Assembly: GCA_903859205.1 (NCBI GenBank)
Contig: CAIOLM010000013.1
Location: forward strand, 35,134 to 99,133
From: an uncultured Microbacteriaceae bacterium
GTDB lineage: Bacteria; Actinomycetota; Actinomycetes; Actinomycetales; Microbacteriaceae
Length of the DNA: 64,000 nucleotides
Direction of reading: 5' to 3'
In this document: one piece after another, positions 10,034 to 18,150 of the stretch
How the letters are laid out: each line of letters begins with the position of its first letter
Numbering within the stretch: the first letter of the stretch is position 1
Translations under genes and position numbers: made by a program
Notes under the pieces: generated by a model
Seen by the model: only the letters and a program-made list of their open reading frames with translations
Database searches by the model: none
What the model was told of the DNA's origin: nothing

Positions 10034-11269
10034 GTGGCCAAACCCTCCAGCTCGCCCTCGAAGCGACCTGCTTCGTCGAGCAAGCCGCTGACGATTGTCA
10101 TTGGCTGCGACACTTTTGGCCCCAACGTCAATGGTGCCGCCAAGTTCGCAGAACGCCTGGCTGCCGGTTTAGTAGGCCGCGGGCACAACGTGCACATCGT
10201 GGCCCCTGCGTACTCGCGAAAGCGTGGAACCTTCGTCGAGGAGCATGAAGGCGCCAAAATGAACGTTCACCGCCTCCGTAGCTGGCGATGGTTCCCACAC
10301 GACTGGCTTCGATTCGCCTTACCGTGGCGAATCAATCAGAACTCGGCGCGCATTCTCGACGAGGTGAAGCCCGATGTTGTGCACTTCCAGTCGCACATCA
10401 TTGTCGGCCGTGGGCTGTCCATTGAGGCTGAAAAGCGCGGTATCCGCATCATCGGCACTAACCACTTCATGCCAGAGAACTTGCTCGACTTTGCGGTTAT
10501 TCCGAGGTGGGTGCACGATTTTGCCATTCGGTTGGCCTGGGCTGCCGCGGCTCGTACCTTTGGTCGCGCAGAGGCTGTTACGACGCCAACCCGCAAAGCT
10601 GCTGATTTTCTCGAGGAATTCACCCACCTCACCGACGTCCACGCCATCTCATGCGGCATCGATGCTCATCACTACACCCCTACCTTCAACCCAGACGGCG
10701 AGAACAAAGCCGTCTTCGTTGGCCGAGTGACGGGCGAAAAGAAAATCGATGTTCTCATCCGCGCCATGCAGCTTTTACCGGCTGATCTCAGGGCTAGCCT
10801 TGAGATTGTGGGTGGCGGAGACCTTCTGAATCACCACAAGCACCTTGTTCACCAGCTTGGTCTCGAAGGCAAAATTACTTTTACCGGATATGTCACTGAC
10901 GACCAGCTCAAAGCGTCACTCACACGTGCAAAGGTGTTCGCGATGCCGTCAATCGCCGAATTGCAGTCGATTGCCACGATGGAGGCTATGGCGACGGCCC
11001 TCCCCGTGGTTGGAGCCAACGCAATGGCGCTTCCGCATCTTATTCACGATGGCGAGAACGGTTTCCTCTCTGAACCAGGCAACGTACAAGAGCTAGCCGA
11101 CAAGCTTGAGCGAGTATTCAGGATGCCCTGGGCCGAGCTCGAGAAGATGAAGCAGGAGTCGCTTCACTTCATTCGCGGTCACGACATCACGCGCACGCTC
11201 GACACTTTCGAGGCCTTGTATCGCGGCGAAGAGGTTGTCGACCCCGACCCGGAACTTACCGAAGACTAA
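10034..11269 (+). CDS. Glycosyltransferase family 4 (GT-B), membrane glycolipid or wall polymer type
   Basis: 411 residues with a GT-B fold. The N-terminal half has the CDTFGPNVNGAAKFAERLA start (acceptor side) and VVHFQSH. The C-terminal half has FVGRVTGEKKIDVLIRAM, LEIVGGGDL and the nucleotide-sugar motif PSIAELQSIATMEAMATALP, a variant of the ExFGxxxxEA box. It resembles diacylglycerol glucosyl/mannosyltransferases and PimB-like enzymes; donor and acceptor cannot be decided. A Ser/Lys/Pro-rich first 20 residues precede the fold. GTG 10034 has an AAAGGA ribosome site 6 nt upstream. Confidence 0.82.
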   Translation: MAKPSSSPSKRPASSSKPLTIVIGCDTFGPNVNGAAKFAERLAAGLVGRGHNVHIVAPAYSRKRGTFVEEHEGAKMNVHRLRSWRWFPHDWLRFALPWRINQNSARILDEVKPDVVHFQSHIIVGRGLSIEAEKRGIRIIGTNHFMPENLLDFAVIPRWVHDFAIRLAWAAAARTFGRAEAVTTPTRKAADFLEEFTHLTDVHAISCGIDAHHYTPTFNPDGENKAVFVGRVTGEKKIDVLIRAMQLLPADLRASLEIVGGGDLLNHHKHLVHQLGLEGKITFTGYVTDDQLKASLTRAKVFAMPSIAELQSIATMEAMATALPVVGANAMALPHLIHDGENGFLSEPGNVQELADKLERVFRMPWAELEKMKQESLHFIRGHDITRTLDTFEALYRGEEVVDPDPELTED

Positions 11270-11285
11270 ACTCGAAGTACCTCAC

Positions 11286-11359
11286 GGGGCGGTAGCTCAG
11301 CTGGTTAGAGCAGCGGACTCATAATCCGTCGGTCACGGGTTCAAGTCCCGTCCGCCCTA
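11286..11359 (+). tRNA. tRNA-Met (CAT)
   Basis: Cloverleaf with acceptor GGGGCGG/CCGCCCT (one G-U at the first pair), D-stem GCTC, anticodon arm GCGGA-CTCATAA-TCCGT (anticodon CAT), T-arm ACGGG-TTCAAGT-CCCGT and discriminator A. The first pair is not the C-A type of initiator tRNA. The elongator Met is the best call; a lysidine-modified tRNA-Ile with the same anticodon cannot be excluded. Confidence 0.85.
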
Positions 11360-11363
11360 CAGA

Positions 11364-13292
11364 TTATTTGGTCGTGGCGTTGTAGAAAGCTGCGATGCCA
11401 AGACCTTGGGCGGTTTTGGGGTACACCGCAAATGTGTAGGTCGTGCGGGCACGGAGTCCGCTCACGCGTGCAATTGTCTTGGTTGAGATGCCGTCGCTAA
11501 AGGTGTTCCACGTCGTGGTTCCCAGGCGTCGATACTTGATCACGTAGTCAGTGATGGTGCCGCCGTTATAGCTCAACGGTCGTCCCCATCGAAGTGTGAC
11601 GGAAGAATATGTCCTTGTTGACAGCGTGAGCGAGACGACCTTGCTCGTCCGTCCGGTCAGCGTTGAAACCGAGACCACCTGCGCTGATTGGGTGGGGTCA
11701 ATACTGTTGTTCGCGAGCGGAATCACCTGAAAGTCGTAGGCGCTCCCGGCCGAAAGGCCGGTCACCGTAGCCAAAGTAGCCGTGTTCACTCCATCATTGA
11801 AAATGGACCACTGCGAAGTGTTTGTCTTCTTGTACTCGACGGAGTAATCGTCAATAGTCAGGTCGCTAGATTGCCCGGAAGGTTGCCAGGCCAAGTTGAC
11901 GCGGTCCACGCGCACGCCAGAGACCGATGTGTTAGTCACTGCTGGAATGTGAGGTGGCGCGGCGTCGAGCCAGCCGACATTGAGCATTCGGTTGGGGGAT
12001 GTTGCCTTTGCTCCTCCCAGACCTGAAACTGCTCCGTCAAGCGCACCCGAAATAATCGCGGCCTTGACCTGTGCGGGTGTTGCTCGAGGGTGAAGTGCGA
12101 GGTACAGAGCGGCAACGCCTGCAACATGGGGGCTTGCCATAGATGTACCGCTCATGTTTGCGGTGGGGCTCGTGTCGAGCGACGCCGGAGCCTGCCACGC
12201 ATTGAGAGAAGTGATGTTCAATCCCGGTGCAAAAACGCTGACACAAGACCCGTAGTTTGACCACGCGGTGATTGCACGCGACTGATCGACGGCGCCCACG
12301 GTGATGACAATTGGAGATGCGGCCGGCGCTACAGTGCACGCATCGATGCCGTGCTGACTCGTGTCGCCGTTTCCAGCTGCAACGACGACGGTTAACCCTG
12401 GCAAAGAATTGCCATTGACTGTGCTTGTGTTTGTGGCTGCACTGGCAGCCAACACCAGCTCATCGCTCGAGCACACCCCGCGACTGCAGGCGCCGCCCAA
12501 ACTCAAATTGATGACACCGGGGCGACCAGTTTTCTGGTGATGAGCGACCGCCCAATCTATGGCCGCGATAACATCTCCGGTTTGAGCGTCGGCGCCGAGT
12601 TGATTTTGGGAATCCAGCGTTGCGCAAGGAAAAACACGCAGCGGAATGATCGTGGCACGTTTCGCCACCCCGTATGTAGTGCTGGCAATTGTTCCGGCGA
12701 CGTGTGTTCCGTGCCCGCCGTCTTGATGGCCACCTTGATTGACTAAGCATTCACGGGTGTCACTGGGGTCGACTCCCGCACCGGAACTCGACCGGGCAAA
12801 GTTCTTTCCTGCCGTGACGCGTCCTGAGAGTTCGCCACCCGCCGCATACGTCGACGCTCGCAGCCCGGTATCGATGACGTACACATCGACGCCCGAACCG
12901 GCGGAGGTGGGATAGGTGTACGAGTGATCGAGTGTGGGGGATGTTTGGTCGAGCGTATCGAGCCCCCAGGTCGGCGATGTTTGAAGGCTTGAGATGTGAA
13001 CGAGCGCGTCGGCAGAGATGACAGCGCCGGGAACCTCATGTCGCAGCGTGTTGATTTCCTGCGGTGTTAGTTCGGCCGCGGCGCCGTGAATAGTGTGTGT
13101 GTAGGTGTGGTCAGGGTTCACGCCCAAGGAGTCCAGGGCTGCGGTGAGTTCATCGTTCGAGGAGGCCGGAACGCGCACAATCATCGGCTCACTTGTCTCG
13201 ATGGCGGATGCTGGTCCGACGACTAAAGCGGGTCCGAGAAAAGCGGCAATGGCGACAAATGTCGCGCCAATCCACAGCCCACGAATCACCAT
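11364..13292 (-). CDS. Secreted subtilisin-like serine protease (S8) with two fibronectin type III domains
   Basis: 642 residues. A signal peptide with a hydrophobic core and AxA-type site (PASAIE) covers about residues 1-31. A propeptide-like inhibitor_I9 segment follows to about residue 110. The S8 catalytic triad is visible: Asp in VYVIDTGLRA, His in GGHGTHVAGTIAS, Ser in NMSGTSMASPHVAGVAA. Two FN3-type repeats follow from about residue 455 (VDRVNLAWQPSG and SVTLRWGRPLSYNGGTITDY). There is no LPxTG or transmembrane tail, so it is probably released. A TTTACT -10 lies 6 nt before the ATG. It is convergent with tRNA-Met, 4 nt apart. Confidence 0.9.
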   Translation of the reverse strand: MVIRGLWIGATFVAIAAFLGPALVVGPASAIETSEPMIVRVPASSNDELTAALDSLGVNPDHTYTHTIHGAAAELTPQEINTLRHEVPGAVISADALVHISSLQTSPTWGLDTLDQTSPTLDHSYTYPTSAGSGVDVYVIDTGLRASTYAAGGELSGRVTAGKNFARSSSGAGVDPSDTRECLVNQGGHQDGGHGTHVAGTIASTTYGVAKRATIIPLRVFPCATLDSQNQLGADAQTGDVIAAIDWAVAHHQKTGRPGVINLSLGGACSRGVCSSDELVLAASAATNTSTVNGNSLPGLTVVVAAGNGDTSQHGIDACTVAPAASPIVITVGAVDQSRAITAWSNYGSCVSVFAPGLNITSLNAWQAPASLDTSPTANMSGTSMASPHVAGVAALYLALHPRATPAQVKAAIISGALDGAVSGLGGAKATSPNRMLNVGWLDAAPPHIPAVTNTSVSGVRVDRVNLAWQPSGQSSDLTIDDYSVEYKKTNTSQWSIFNDGVNTATLATVTGLSAGSAYDFQVIPLANNSIDPTQSAQVVSVSTLTGRTSKVVSLTLSTRTYSSVTLRWGRPLSYNGGTITDYVIKYRRLGTTTWNTFSDGISTKTIARVSGLRARTTYTFAVYPKTAQGLGIAAFYNATTK

Positions 13293-13298
13293 GAAACT

Positions 13299-13304
13299 AG
13301 TAAA
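13299..13304 (-). promoter_or_regulatory. -10 element of the S8 protease (leaderless)
   Basis: TTTACT on the minus strand, 6 nt before ATG 13292. Confidence 0.4.
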
Positions 13305-13394
13305 TCAGACGTTGAGAAACGCAATATCCAAGAACGCCCTAAGAATCATCCTGGGATGCCTGCGCGCCCTGCTCTCTGGCTGACTAGCCCTCGG

Positions 13395-13400
13395 TAATCT
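13395..13400 (+). promoter_or_regulatory. -10 element of the DUF1684 gene (leaderless)
   Basis: TAATCT 7 nt before GTG 13408, with no ribosome site between. Confidence 0.5.
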
Positions 13401-13407
13401 AACGGTC

Positions 13408-14244
13408 GTGACCGCAGAAAATCCGACACCAGAAGAGCTCCACGCAACTTTCCGCACTCGTCGTCGTGAAGCAGTGACGATGCCTCAGGGAAACCTGGCG
13501 TTGATCAACACGAGTTGGTTCTATGGTGCGCCTGGTGAGTGGGAGAGCGTTTGGGGCGCAGGCGGTCAATGGGCGGCGCCCGCTGCAGGCGTTGCGGGCG
13601 TGATTGTGAGAGCATCAGCAACAGACGGCGTCGTACTTGACGGGGATCCGCTCGACGGCGAGGCTATCGCTTACGGCAAGGGTGCCGATGCTCCGACAAA
13701 GATTGAATTTGCCGACGGAAAGACCGGATCAATCATCGTCAACGAAGAGGGGGTCTTCGGCCTGCGCGTGTGGGATGCTCAGTCCGACGACATCCTGAAT
13801 TTCGGCGGCATCGACACATACGATTTCAACCCCGACTGGGTCGTTCAAGGACGATTCATTCCGATTGAGGGCGGAAAAGCAGTCGGCGTGGCTCACCTCA
13901 AAGACGAGGGAAACGCCCGCGAGAAGACCATTCCCGGCGACATCGTCTTCAGTCACGGAGGCGTCGAGTACACCATCGCGGCGTTCGTCGAGGGCCGAGC
14001 TCTCATGCTGGTTTTCTCCGACGCCACGAGCGGCAATGAAACGTACAGCGTTGGACGGTTCTTACTGTGTGCGCCGGCCCCGGATGGTTCAATCACGCTT
14101 GATTTCAATTGGGCTTTCCTGCCGCCATGCGCGTTCAGTTACAACTTCAACTGCCCCATTCCCCCGGAGCAGAATCGGTTCCCGTTCAAGGTCGAAGCTG
14201 GGGAAAAGAACGTGCTGGCTAAGAACGGTCAGCTGCTTCACTAG
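13408..14244 (+). CDS. DUF1684 domain-containing protein
   Basis: 278 residues, soluble, no signal peptide. The C-terminal block DFNWAFLPPCAFSYNFNCP followed by PIPPEQNRFPFKVEAGEK is the typical end of DUF1684 proteins (DFNxAYNPPCAF...CPxPPxENxLP). A WVVQGRF...PIEGGKAVGV stretch precedes it. The biochemical function of the family is not established. It stands alone with its own leaderless promoter, divergent from the secreted protease and convergent with the PadR gene. Confidence 0.82.
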   Translation: MTAENPTPEELHATFRTRRREAVTMPQGNLALINTSWFYGAPGEWESVWGAGGQWAAPAAGVAGVIVRASATDGVVLDGDPLDGEAIAYGKGADAPTKIEFADGKTGSIIVNEEGVFGLRVWDAQSDDILNFGGIDTYDFNPDWVVQGRFIPIEGGKAVGVAHLKDEGNAREKTIPGDIVFSHGGVEYTIAAFVEGRALMLVFSDATSGNETYSVGRFLLCAPAPDGSITLDFNWAFLPPCAFSYNFNCPIPPEQNRFPFKVEAGEKNVLAKNGQLLH

Positions 14245-14265
14245 CGGACTACGCCGCTAACCCCG

Positions 14266-14802
14266 CTACTTTGTTTGCGCGGGCCGGCGTCCTCGCGGTG
14301 GTCGTACATTCGAGAGACCAGCGGTGGGCAGGGTTCCGTTTCTTTCAGAGGCTCGTACCGCAGCGACCGTTGCTAGAACGGCGCTGGAGAAGTTATGTTC
14401 TGCCGTGAGCCCGAGGTTCGACTCCGTGGGTGCCACTGGCGTGAATACCGATTCGAGGCGCACGCACAGTTGTGCAGTGGAGTGCCTGGGCAGCGTTACT
14501 GACAGCAGAAGAACATCCATAATCTCTGTCCAGGGCGTCTTGGCAGTGACCCATTCCCCGGTGAGCCATTGTTGAACGGAAGTCCTCCCTGACGTGGTGA
14601 GGCCATACAGAGGAAGGCCGTCTGAGGTTTCACCTTGCCGGGCGACCAGACCGTCACGCACAAGACGGTCGAGCGTGCTGTAGATCTGGCCCACATTCGT
14701 GGATGCTCGATGGCTCAGGCGAGCTCCGAGTTCCGCATGTAACTGCAGGCCGTAGGCCGGGCCGAGAGACAGTATTCCGGTGAGCGCTGAGGGAACACTC
14801 AT
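14266..14802 (-). CDS. PadR-family transcriptional regulator
   Basis: 178 residues. The N-terminal winged helix matches PadR: LTGILSLGPAYGLQLHAEL, then NVGQIYSTLDRLVRDGLVAR and the wing YGLTTSGRTSVQQWL. The C-terminal part is the helical dimerisation region. PadR proteins usually repress their own gene and a neighbour. Its start overlaps the stop of a 6-codon leaderless reading frame (ATGA), and a 6-bp inverted repeat surrounds the -10, which suggests self-repression. The target may be DUF3145, divergently placed, or the DUF1684 gene; neither is proven. Confidence 0.87.
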   Translation of the reverse strand: MSVPSALTGILSLGPAYGLQLHAELGARLSHRASTNVGQIYSTLDRLVRDGLVARQGETSDGLPLYGLTTSGRTSVQQWLTGEWVTAKTPWTEIMDVLLLSVTLPRHSTAQLCVRLESVFTPVAPTESNLGLTAEHNFSSAVLATVAAVRASERNGTLPTAGLSNVRPPRGRRPAQTK

Positions 14803-14819
14803 CGATCTTGCCCATTCAT
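14799..14819 (-). CDS. Short leaderless reading frame coupled to the PadR gene
   Basis: ATG 14819, six codons (MNGQDR), then TGA overlapping the PadR ATG as ATGA. A TAGAGT -10 lies exactly 6 nt before this ATG, so the mRNA would start here and PadR would be reached by coupled re-initiation. Inferred from spacing only. Confidence 0.35.
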   Translation of the reverse strand: MNGQDR

Positions 14820-14820
14820 G

Positions 14821-14844
14821 ACTCCACTCTACGCAGTATGGAGT
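14821..14844. promoter_or_regulatory. Inverted repeat around the PadR -10
   Basis: ACTCCA (14821-14826) and TGGAGT (14839-14844) flank 12 nt containing the minus-strand -10 TAGAGT (14826-14831). A plausible autoregulatory operator. Confidence 0.35.
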
Positions 14845-14972
14845 TCCTGAGAATCAACTGGGCGGGGTATTTGCGCAGTTGTAGGGGGCAGTCGGTTAAT
14901 GGCACACTGTTGGAGATACACGTCATGAACAGGTCGTAGGGGAAGACGCACCTGATTCGTAAAGGACGTGAA

Positions 14973-15473
14973 ATGAATAATCGGGCTACCGGTGTGCTTG
15001 TTGTGCATTCAGCGCCGCGAGCTCTGTGCTCGCATGTCGAGTGGGCGGTCAACGCGATCGCTGGCGTGCCGCTGCGGTTTCGATGGAAAGACCAAGGTCT
15101 TGCCAGTGACCTCATGCGTGTCGAGGTCTTCTGGGAAGCTTCAGCCGGGAGTGCTGCGCGGATGGCTTCTGAACTGCGGGGATGGACAGATTTACGATTT
15201 GAGCTCACCGAGGATGCCTCAGCTGCACAGCTGGGCACCCATATCGCTCACACACCCGACCTCGGACTCCACGCGGGAACCCTTGACACCGCCGGGAGTC
15301 TCGTTGTCTCCGAGCACCAGGTCGAGGCCATCCTCGAGGCCGCAGGAGGCGATCTCATGGCCGTTCGTGACGGATTCGACCTCGCGCTTGGTGGGCCCTG
15401 GCAACGCGAACTAGAGCCTTACAGGGCTGCGAAGTTTGATGCGAGCATCCGACTCCTGCGTGGAGTCGGATAG
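14973..15473 (+). CDS. DUF3145 family protein
   Basis: 166 residues, soluble. It matches the actinobacterial DUF3145 family by its start (GVLVVHSAPRALCSHVEWA), the central DLRFELTEDAS and the C-terminal LDPYRxAKFDAxVRLL-type end, here LEPYRAAKFDASIRLLRGVG. The family often sits beside fatty acid synthesis genes, as here: its TAG is directly followed by the opposing stop of fabF. Function unknown. The ATG has an AAAGGA ribosome site about 7 nt upstream. Confidence 0.85.
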   Translation: MNNRATGVLVVHSAPRALCSHVEWAVNAIAGVPLRFRWKDQGLASDLMRVEVFWEASAGSAARMASELRGWTDLRFELTEDASAAQLGTHIAHTPDLGLHAGTLDTAGSLVVSEHQVEAILEAAGGDLMAVRDGFDLALGGPWQRELEPYRAAKFDASIRLLRGVG

Positions 15474-16706
15474 CTAGTAGCTTCGGAAGGCCGCGACGGC
15501 GTTGTGCCCGCCGAAACCAAACGAGTTGCTGATTGCCACTCCGGGCTTAATCTCACGAGGCTTCGTAACCACGTCCAGCTCGATTGCCGGGTCCGGGTTA
15601 TCTAGGTTTATCGTTGGGGGCGCAGTGTTGGTGTGCAGCGCCATGACGGTGAAGAGCGCTTCAAGAGCACCAGCGCCACCCAGAAGGTGACCCGTAGACG
15701 CCTTGGTCGCCGAAACAGGGATGCCATCGAGTTTCGAACCAAAGACCCTACGAAGCGCTGAGTACTCGGCCACGTCACCAACGGGAGTGCTGGTGGCGTG
15801 GGCGTTGATGTGCACAACCTCGTCGAGAGACGCACCGGTTACAGCGAGAGCCTCAGTCATGGCGCGAGCAGCGCCCGAGCCCTCGGGGTCTGGAGCGGTG
15901 ATGTGGTAGGCGTCAGAGGTGACAGCGCCGCCAATAACCTCGGCGTAGATTTTGGCGCCACGCGCTAGAGCGTGTTCTTCGGTCTCGAGAACCAGTGCCG
16001 CAGCTCCCTCACCCAGAACGAAACCATCACGGTCTACGTCGTAGGGTCGCGATGCGGCCGCAGGGTCGTCATTGCGCTTGCTCAGAGCCTGCATGGCAGC
16101 GAAAGACGCGATGGGAAGCGGGTGGACCGCAGCCTCAGAACCACCAGCGATGACGACATCTGCGTATCCATCCTGAATGTGGTTGTAAGCGTTGGCGATC
16201 GACTCGGTGCTTGAAGCACATGCCGAAACAACAGTTCGGATGCCGGCACGCGCGTGCAGGTCCATTCCGATTGCCGCTCCGGGGCCGTTCGGCATGAGCA
16301 TCGGAACGGTCATGGGCATGACGCGACGAGGGCCCTTCTCGCGAAGGTCCTCCCACGCATCAACGAGAGTCCAGATTCCACCGATTCCCGTGGCCCAGTC
16401 GACGGCTAGGCGACCCGGGTCTACCACGGGGGAGCCGGCGTCAGCGAAAGCCTCGCGGCCCGCAATGAGTGCATACTGGCTCGATGGATCGAGGCGCTTG
16501 GTCACTACGCGCTCGAGAACCTCGGTTACCGGGACAGCGACGGTTGCTGCAAAGTGCACCGGCAGGTCGTACTTGGCGACCCACTCCATTTCCATGGTCC
16601 GAACGCCAGACTTACCGGCGAGTAGCGCGGCCCAGGTGTCTGGGGCATTGCCCGCAAGGGGAGAGAAGGCACCGATACCGGTGACAACAATCTTCTTGAG
16701 TGCCAT
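15474..16706 (-). CDS. fabF: Beta-ketoacyl-ACP synthase II
   Basis: Elongates acyl-ACP by condensation with malonyl-ACP in the type II fatty acid synthase. 410 residues. Catalytic triad: Cys in VVSACASSTESI, His in INAHATSTPVGD and His in STKASTGHLLGGAGA; the C-terminal NSFGFGGHNA loop is present. I start at ATG 16706 (MALKKIVVTGIG) because AAAGGA lies 10 nt upstream; an in-frame TTG 9 nt earlier is less likely. Last gene of aceE-fabD-fabH-acpP-fabF; a terminator-like hairpin separates it from acpP. Confidence 0.95.
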   Translation of the reverse strand: MALKKIVVTGIGAFSPLAGNAPDTWAALLAGKSGVRTMEMEWVAKYDLPVHFAATVAVPVTEVLERVVTKRLDPSSQYALIAGREAFADAGSPVVDPGRLAVDWATGIGGIWTLVDAWEDLREKGPRRVMPMTVPMLMPNGPGAAIGMDLHARAGIRTVVSACASSTESIANAYNHIQDGYADVVIAGGSEAAVHPLPIASFAAMQALSKRNDDPAAASRPYDVDRDGFVLGEGAAALVLETEEHALARGAKIYAEVIGGAVTSDAYHITAPDPEGSGAARAMTEALAVTGASLDEVVHINAHATSTPVGDVAEYSALRRVFGSKLDGIPVSATKASTGHLLGGAGALEALFTVMALHTNTAPPTINLDNPDPAIELDVVTKPREIKPGVAISNSFGFGGHNAVAAFRSY

Positions 16707-16740
16707 GTGGTTCAAATCCTTTGATGAAGTGGAGCGGGTT

Positions 16741-16786
16741 GTAACGAAACAAGGAGCCGGGTCAACGTGATGTCGAACCGGCTCCT
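16741..16786 (-). terminator. Terminator-like hairpin between acpP and fabF
   Basis: A 9-bp perfect stem, AGGAGCCGG (16752-16760) with CCGGCTCCT (16778-16786), followed in the minus direction by a T-rich stretch (TTGTTTCGTT). It probably ends part of the transcripts after acpP, so that ACP is made in excess over FabF. Confidence 0.6.
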
Positions 16787-16796
16787 GTCTTGAGTC

Positions 16797-17045
16797 TTAC
16801 GCGGAAGCTTTGACGATGTACGAGACGGCGTCACCAACGGTCTTGAGACCGGCAACATCCTCGTCGGGAATCTTGACGTCAAACTTCTCTTCAGCGTTGA
16901 CGACAATTGTCATCATCGAGATGCTGTCGATGTCGAGGTCGTCGGTGAAGGACTTGTCCAGCTGTACCGTGTCGGTAGCAATGCCGGTCTCGTCGTTGAC
17001 AAGTTCAGCCAGACCAGCAAGAACTTCTTCGGTGGACAGTGCCAT
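16797..17045 (-). CDS. acpP: Acyl carrier protein
   Basis: 82-residue acidic carrier of the type II fatty acid synthase. The phosphopantetheine serine is in DDLDIDSISM (about residue 41), a DSx site as in other actinobacterial ACPs. AGGAGA precedes the ATG. It appears to have its own promoter in the gap after fabH (TAAACT, 17083-17088) and its own terminator-like hairpin before fabF, fitting the high demand for ACP. Confidence 0.96.
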   Translation of the reverse strand: MALSTEEVLAGLAELVNDETGIATDTVQLDKSFTDDLDIDSISMMTIVVNAEEKFDVKIPDEDVAGLKTVGDAVSYIVKASA

Positions 17046-17082
17046 TGTGATTCTCCTAAATGGGGTAGTTGATGACTGTGAA

Positions 17083-17088
17083 AGTTTA
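17083..17088 (-). promoter_or_regulatory. Candidate internal -10 for acpP
   Basis: TAAACT on the minus strand in the 72-nt fabH-acpP gap, giving a leader of about 30 nt with AGGAGA. A 6-bp inverted repeat (CCGGCA/TGCCGG, 17089-17112) lies just upstream. Confidence 0.4.
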
Positions 17089-17117
17089 CCGGCATCCGTG
17101 CGGTTTTGCCGGATTGG

Positions 17118-18122
17118 CTAGGGCAGAACGACGACTTGGGCTCCGTAGACCAGTCCCGCACCGAAACCGATTTCGAGGGCAAGGCCCCCACTGAGTTCGG
17201 GGTGCTCGGAGAGCAGTTGGTGCGTTGCCAGCGGAATTGATGCGGCTGAGGTGTTACCGGTGGTCGCAATGTCGCGAGCGATCACGACAGACTCCGGAAG
17301 TTTGAGCTGCTTGGCGAATTCGTCGATGATTCGCATGTTCGCTTGGTGCGGGATAAATGCGGCGAGCTGATCTGCCGTGATTCCAGCCTCGTCGAGTGCC
17401 TTCTGAGCAACCTTGGCCATTTCCCAGACAGCCCAACGAAAAACAGTTTGTCCGTCTTGGCGCAGAGTCGGCCAGGCCACATCACCGTGACGATATTCCT
17501 CGAAGGTGTTTGTCATTCCGATGGACTCCCATTTGGAGCCGTCGGATCCCCATACGGTTTTCGAGATTCCAGGAAAGTCACTTGGGCCAACAACGGCAGC
17601 ACCGGCACCGTCGCCCAACAAGAACGAAATGGTGCGGTCGGTCGGCTCACAGAATTCGCTGAGTTTTTCAGCGCCGACGACCAGAACGTAATGTGCAAGG
17701 CCCGAACGAATGAACGAGTCTGCCTGAGCGATTCCGTAGGTGTACCCGGCGCAGGCTGCAGAAACGTCATAAGCGGCTGCCGGGTTAGCGCCAACGCGCT
17801 CAGCAAGAAGCGCGGCAAGTGAGGGGGTTTGAACCGTGTTGCTGATGGTCGAGACAATAACAGCGTCAATCTGACTGGGATCGATGCCGGCCTTTGCAAT
17901 CGCCTCTTGTGAAGCAGTCTCTGCAAGGTCAATGGCGCGCACATCTTTGCCGGCACGCTTGCGAGTGATGACACCGGTGCGCTGGCGAATCCACTCGTCA
18001 CTCGAGTCAATGGGGCCGGCCAGGTCGTCGTTGGTAACGACGAGTTCACCGCGAGCTGCACCAACGGCATAGATACGCGAGTACTGTGCTCCGGTGCTCT
18101 GATTGAGCTGTACGTGTGACAT
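17118..18122 (-). CDS. fabH: Beta-ketoacyl-ACP synthase III
   Basis: Starts fatty acid synthesis by condensing acyl-CoA primers with malonyl-ACP. 334 residues. Catalytic Cys in DVSAACAGYTYGIAQ, His in FIPHQANMRI and Asn in GNTSAASIPLA are all present. The N-terminal SSDEWIRQRTGV matches FabH. Branched-chain primer preference is common in this family's actinobacterial members but cannot be read here. It lies between fabD and acpP in the operon. Confidence 0.95.
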   Translation of the reverse strand: MSHVQLNQSTGAQYSRIYAVGAARGELVVTNDDLAGPIDSSDEWIRQRTGVITRKRAGKDVRAIDLAETASQEAIAKAGIDPSQIDAVIVSTISNTVQTPSLAALLAERVGANPAAAYDVSAACAGYTYGIAQADSFIRSGLAHYVLVVGAEKLSEFCEPTDRTISFLLGDGAGAAVVGPSDFPGISKTVWGSDGSKWESIGMTNTFEEYRHGDVAWPTLRQDGQTVFRWAVWEMAKVAQKALDEAGITADQLAAFIPHQANMRIIDEFAKQLKLPESVVIARDIATTGNTSAASIPLATHQLLSEHPELSGGLALEIGFGAGLVYGAQVVVLP

Positions 18123-18150
18123 GAGTGAACCGCTTCTGTGCGTTGGGTGG

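Noticed and set aside
14973..15473. The DUF3145 gene as the certain target of the PadR regulator
   Set aside because: The gap contains no second copy of the inverted repeat found at the PadR promoter, so only self-regulation is suggested.
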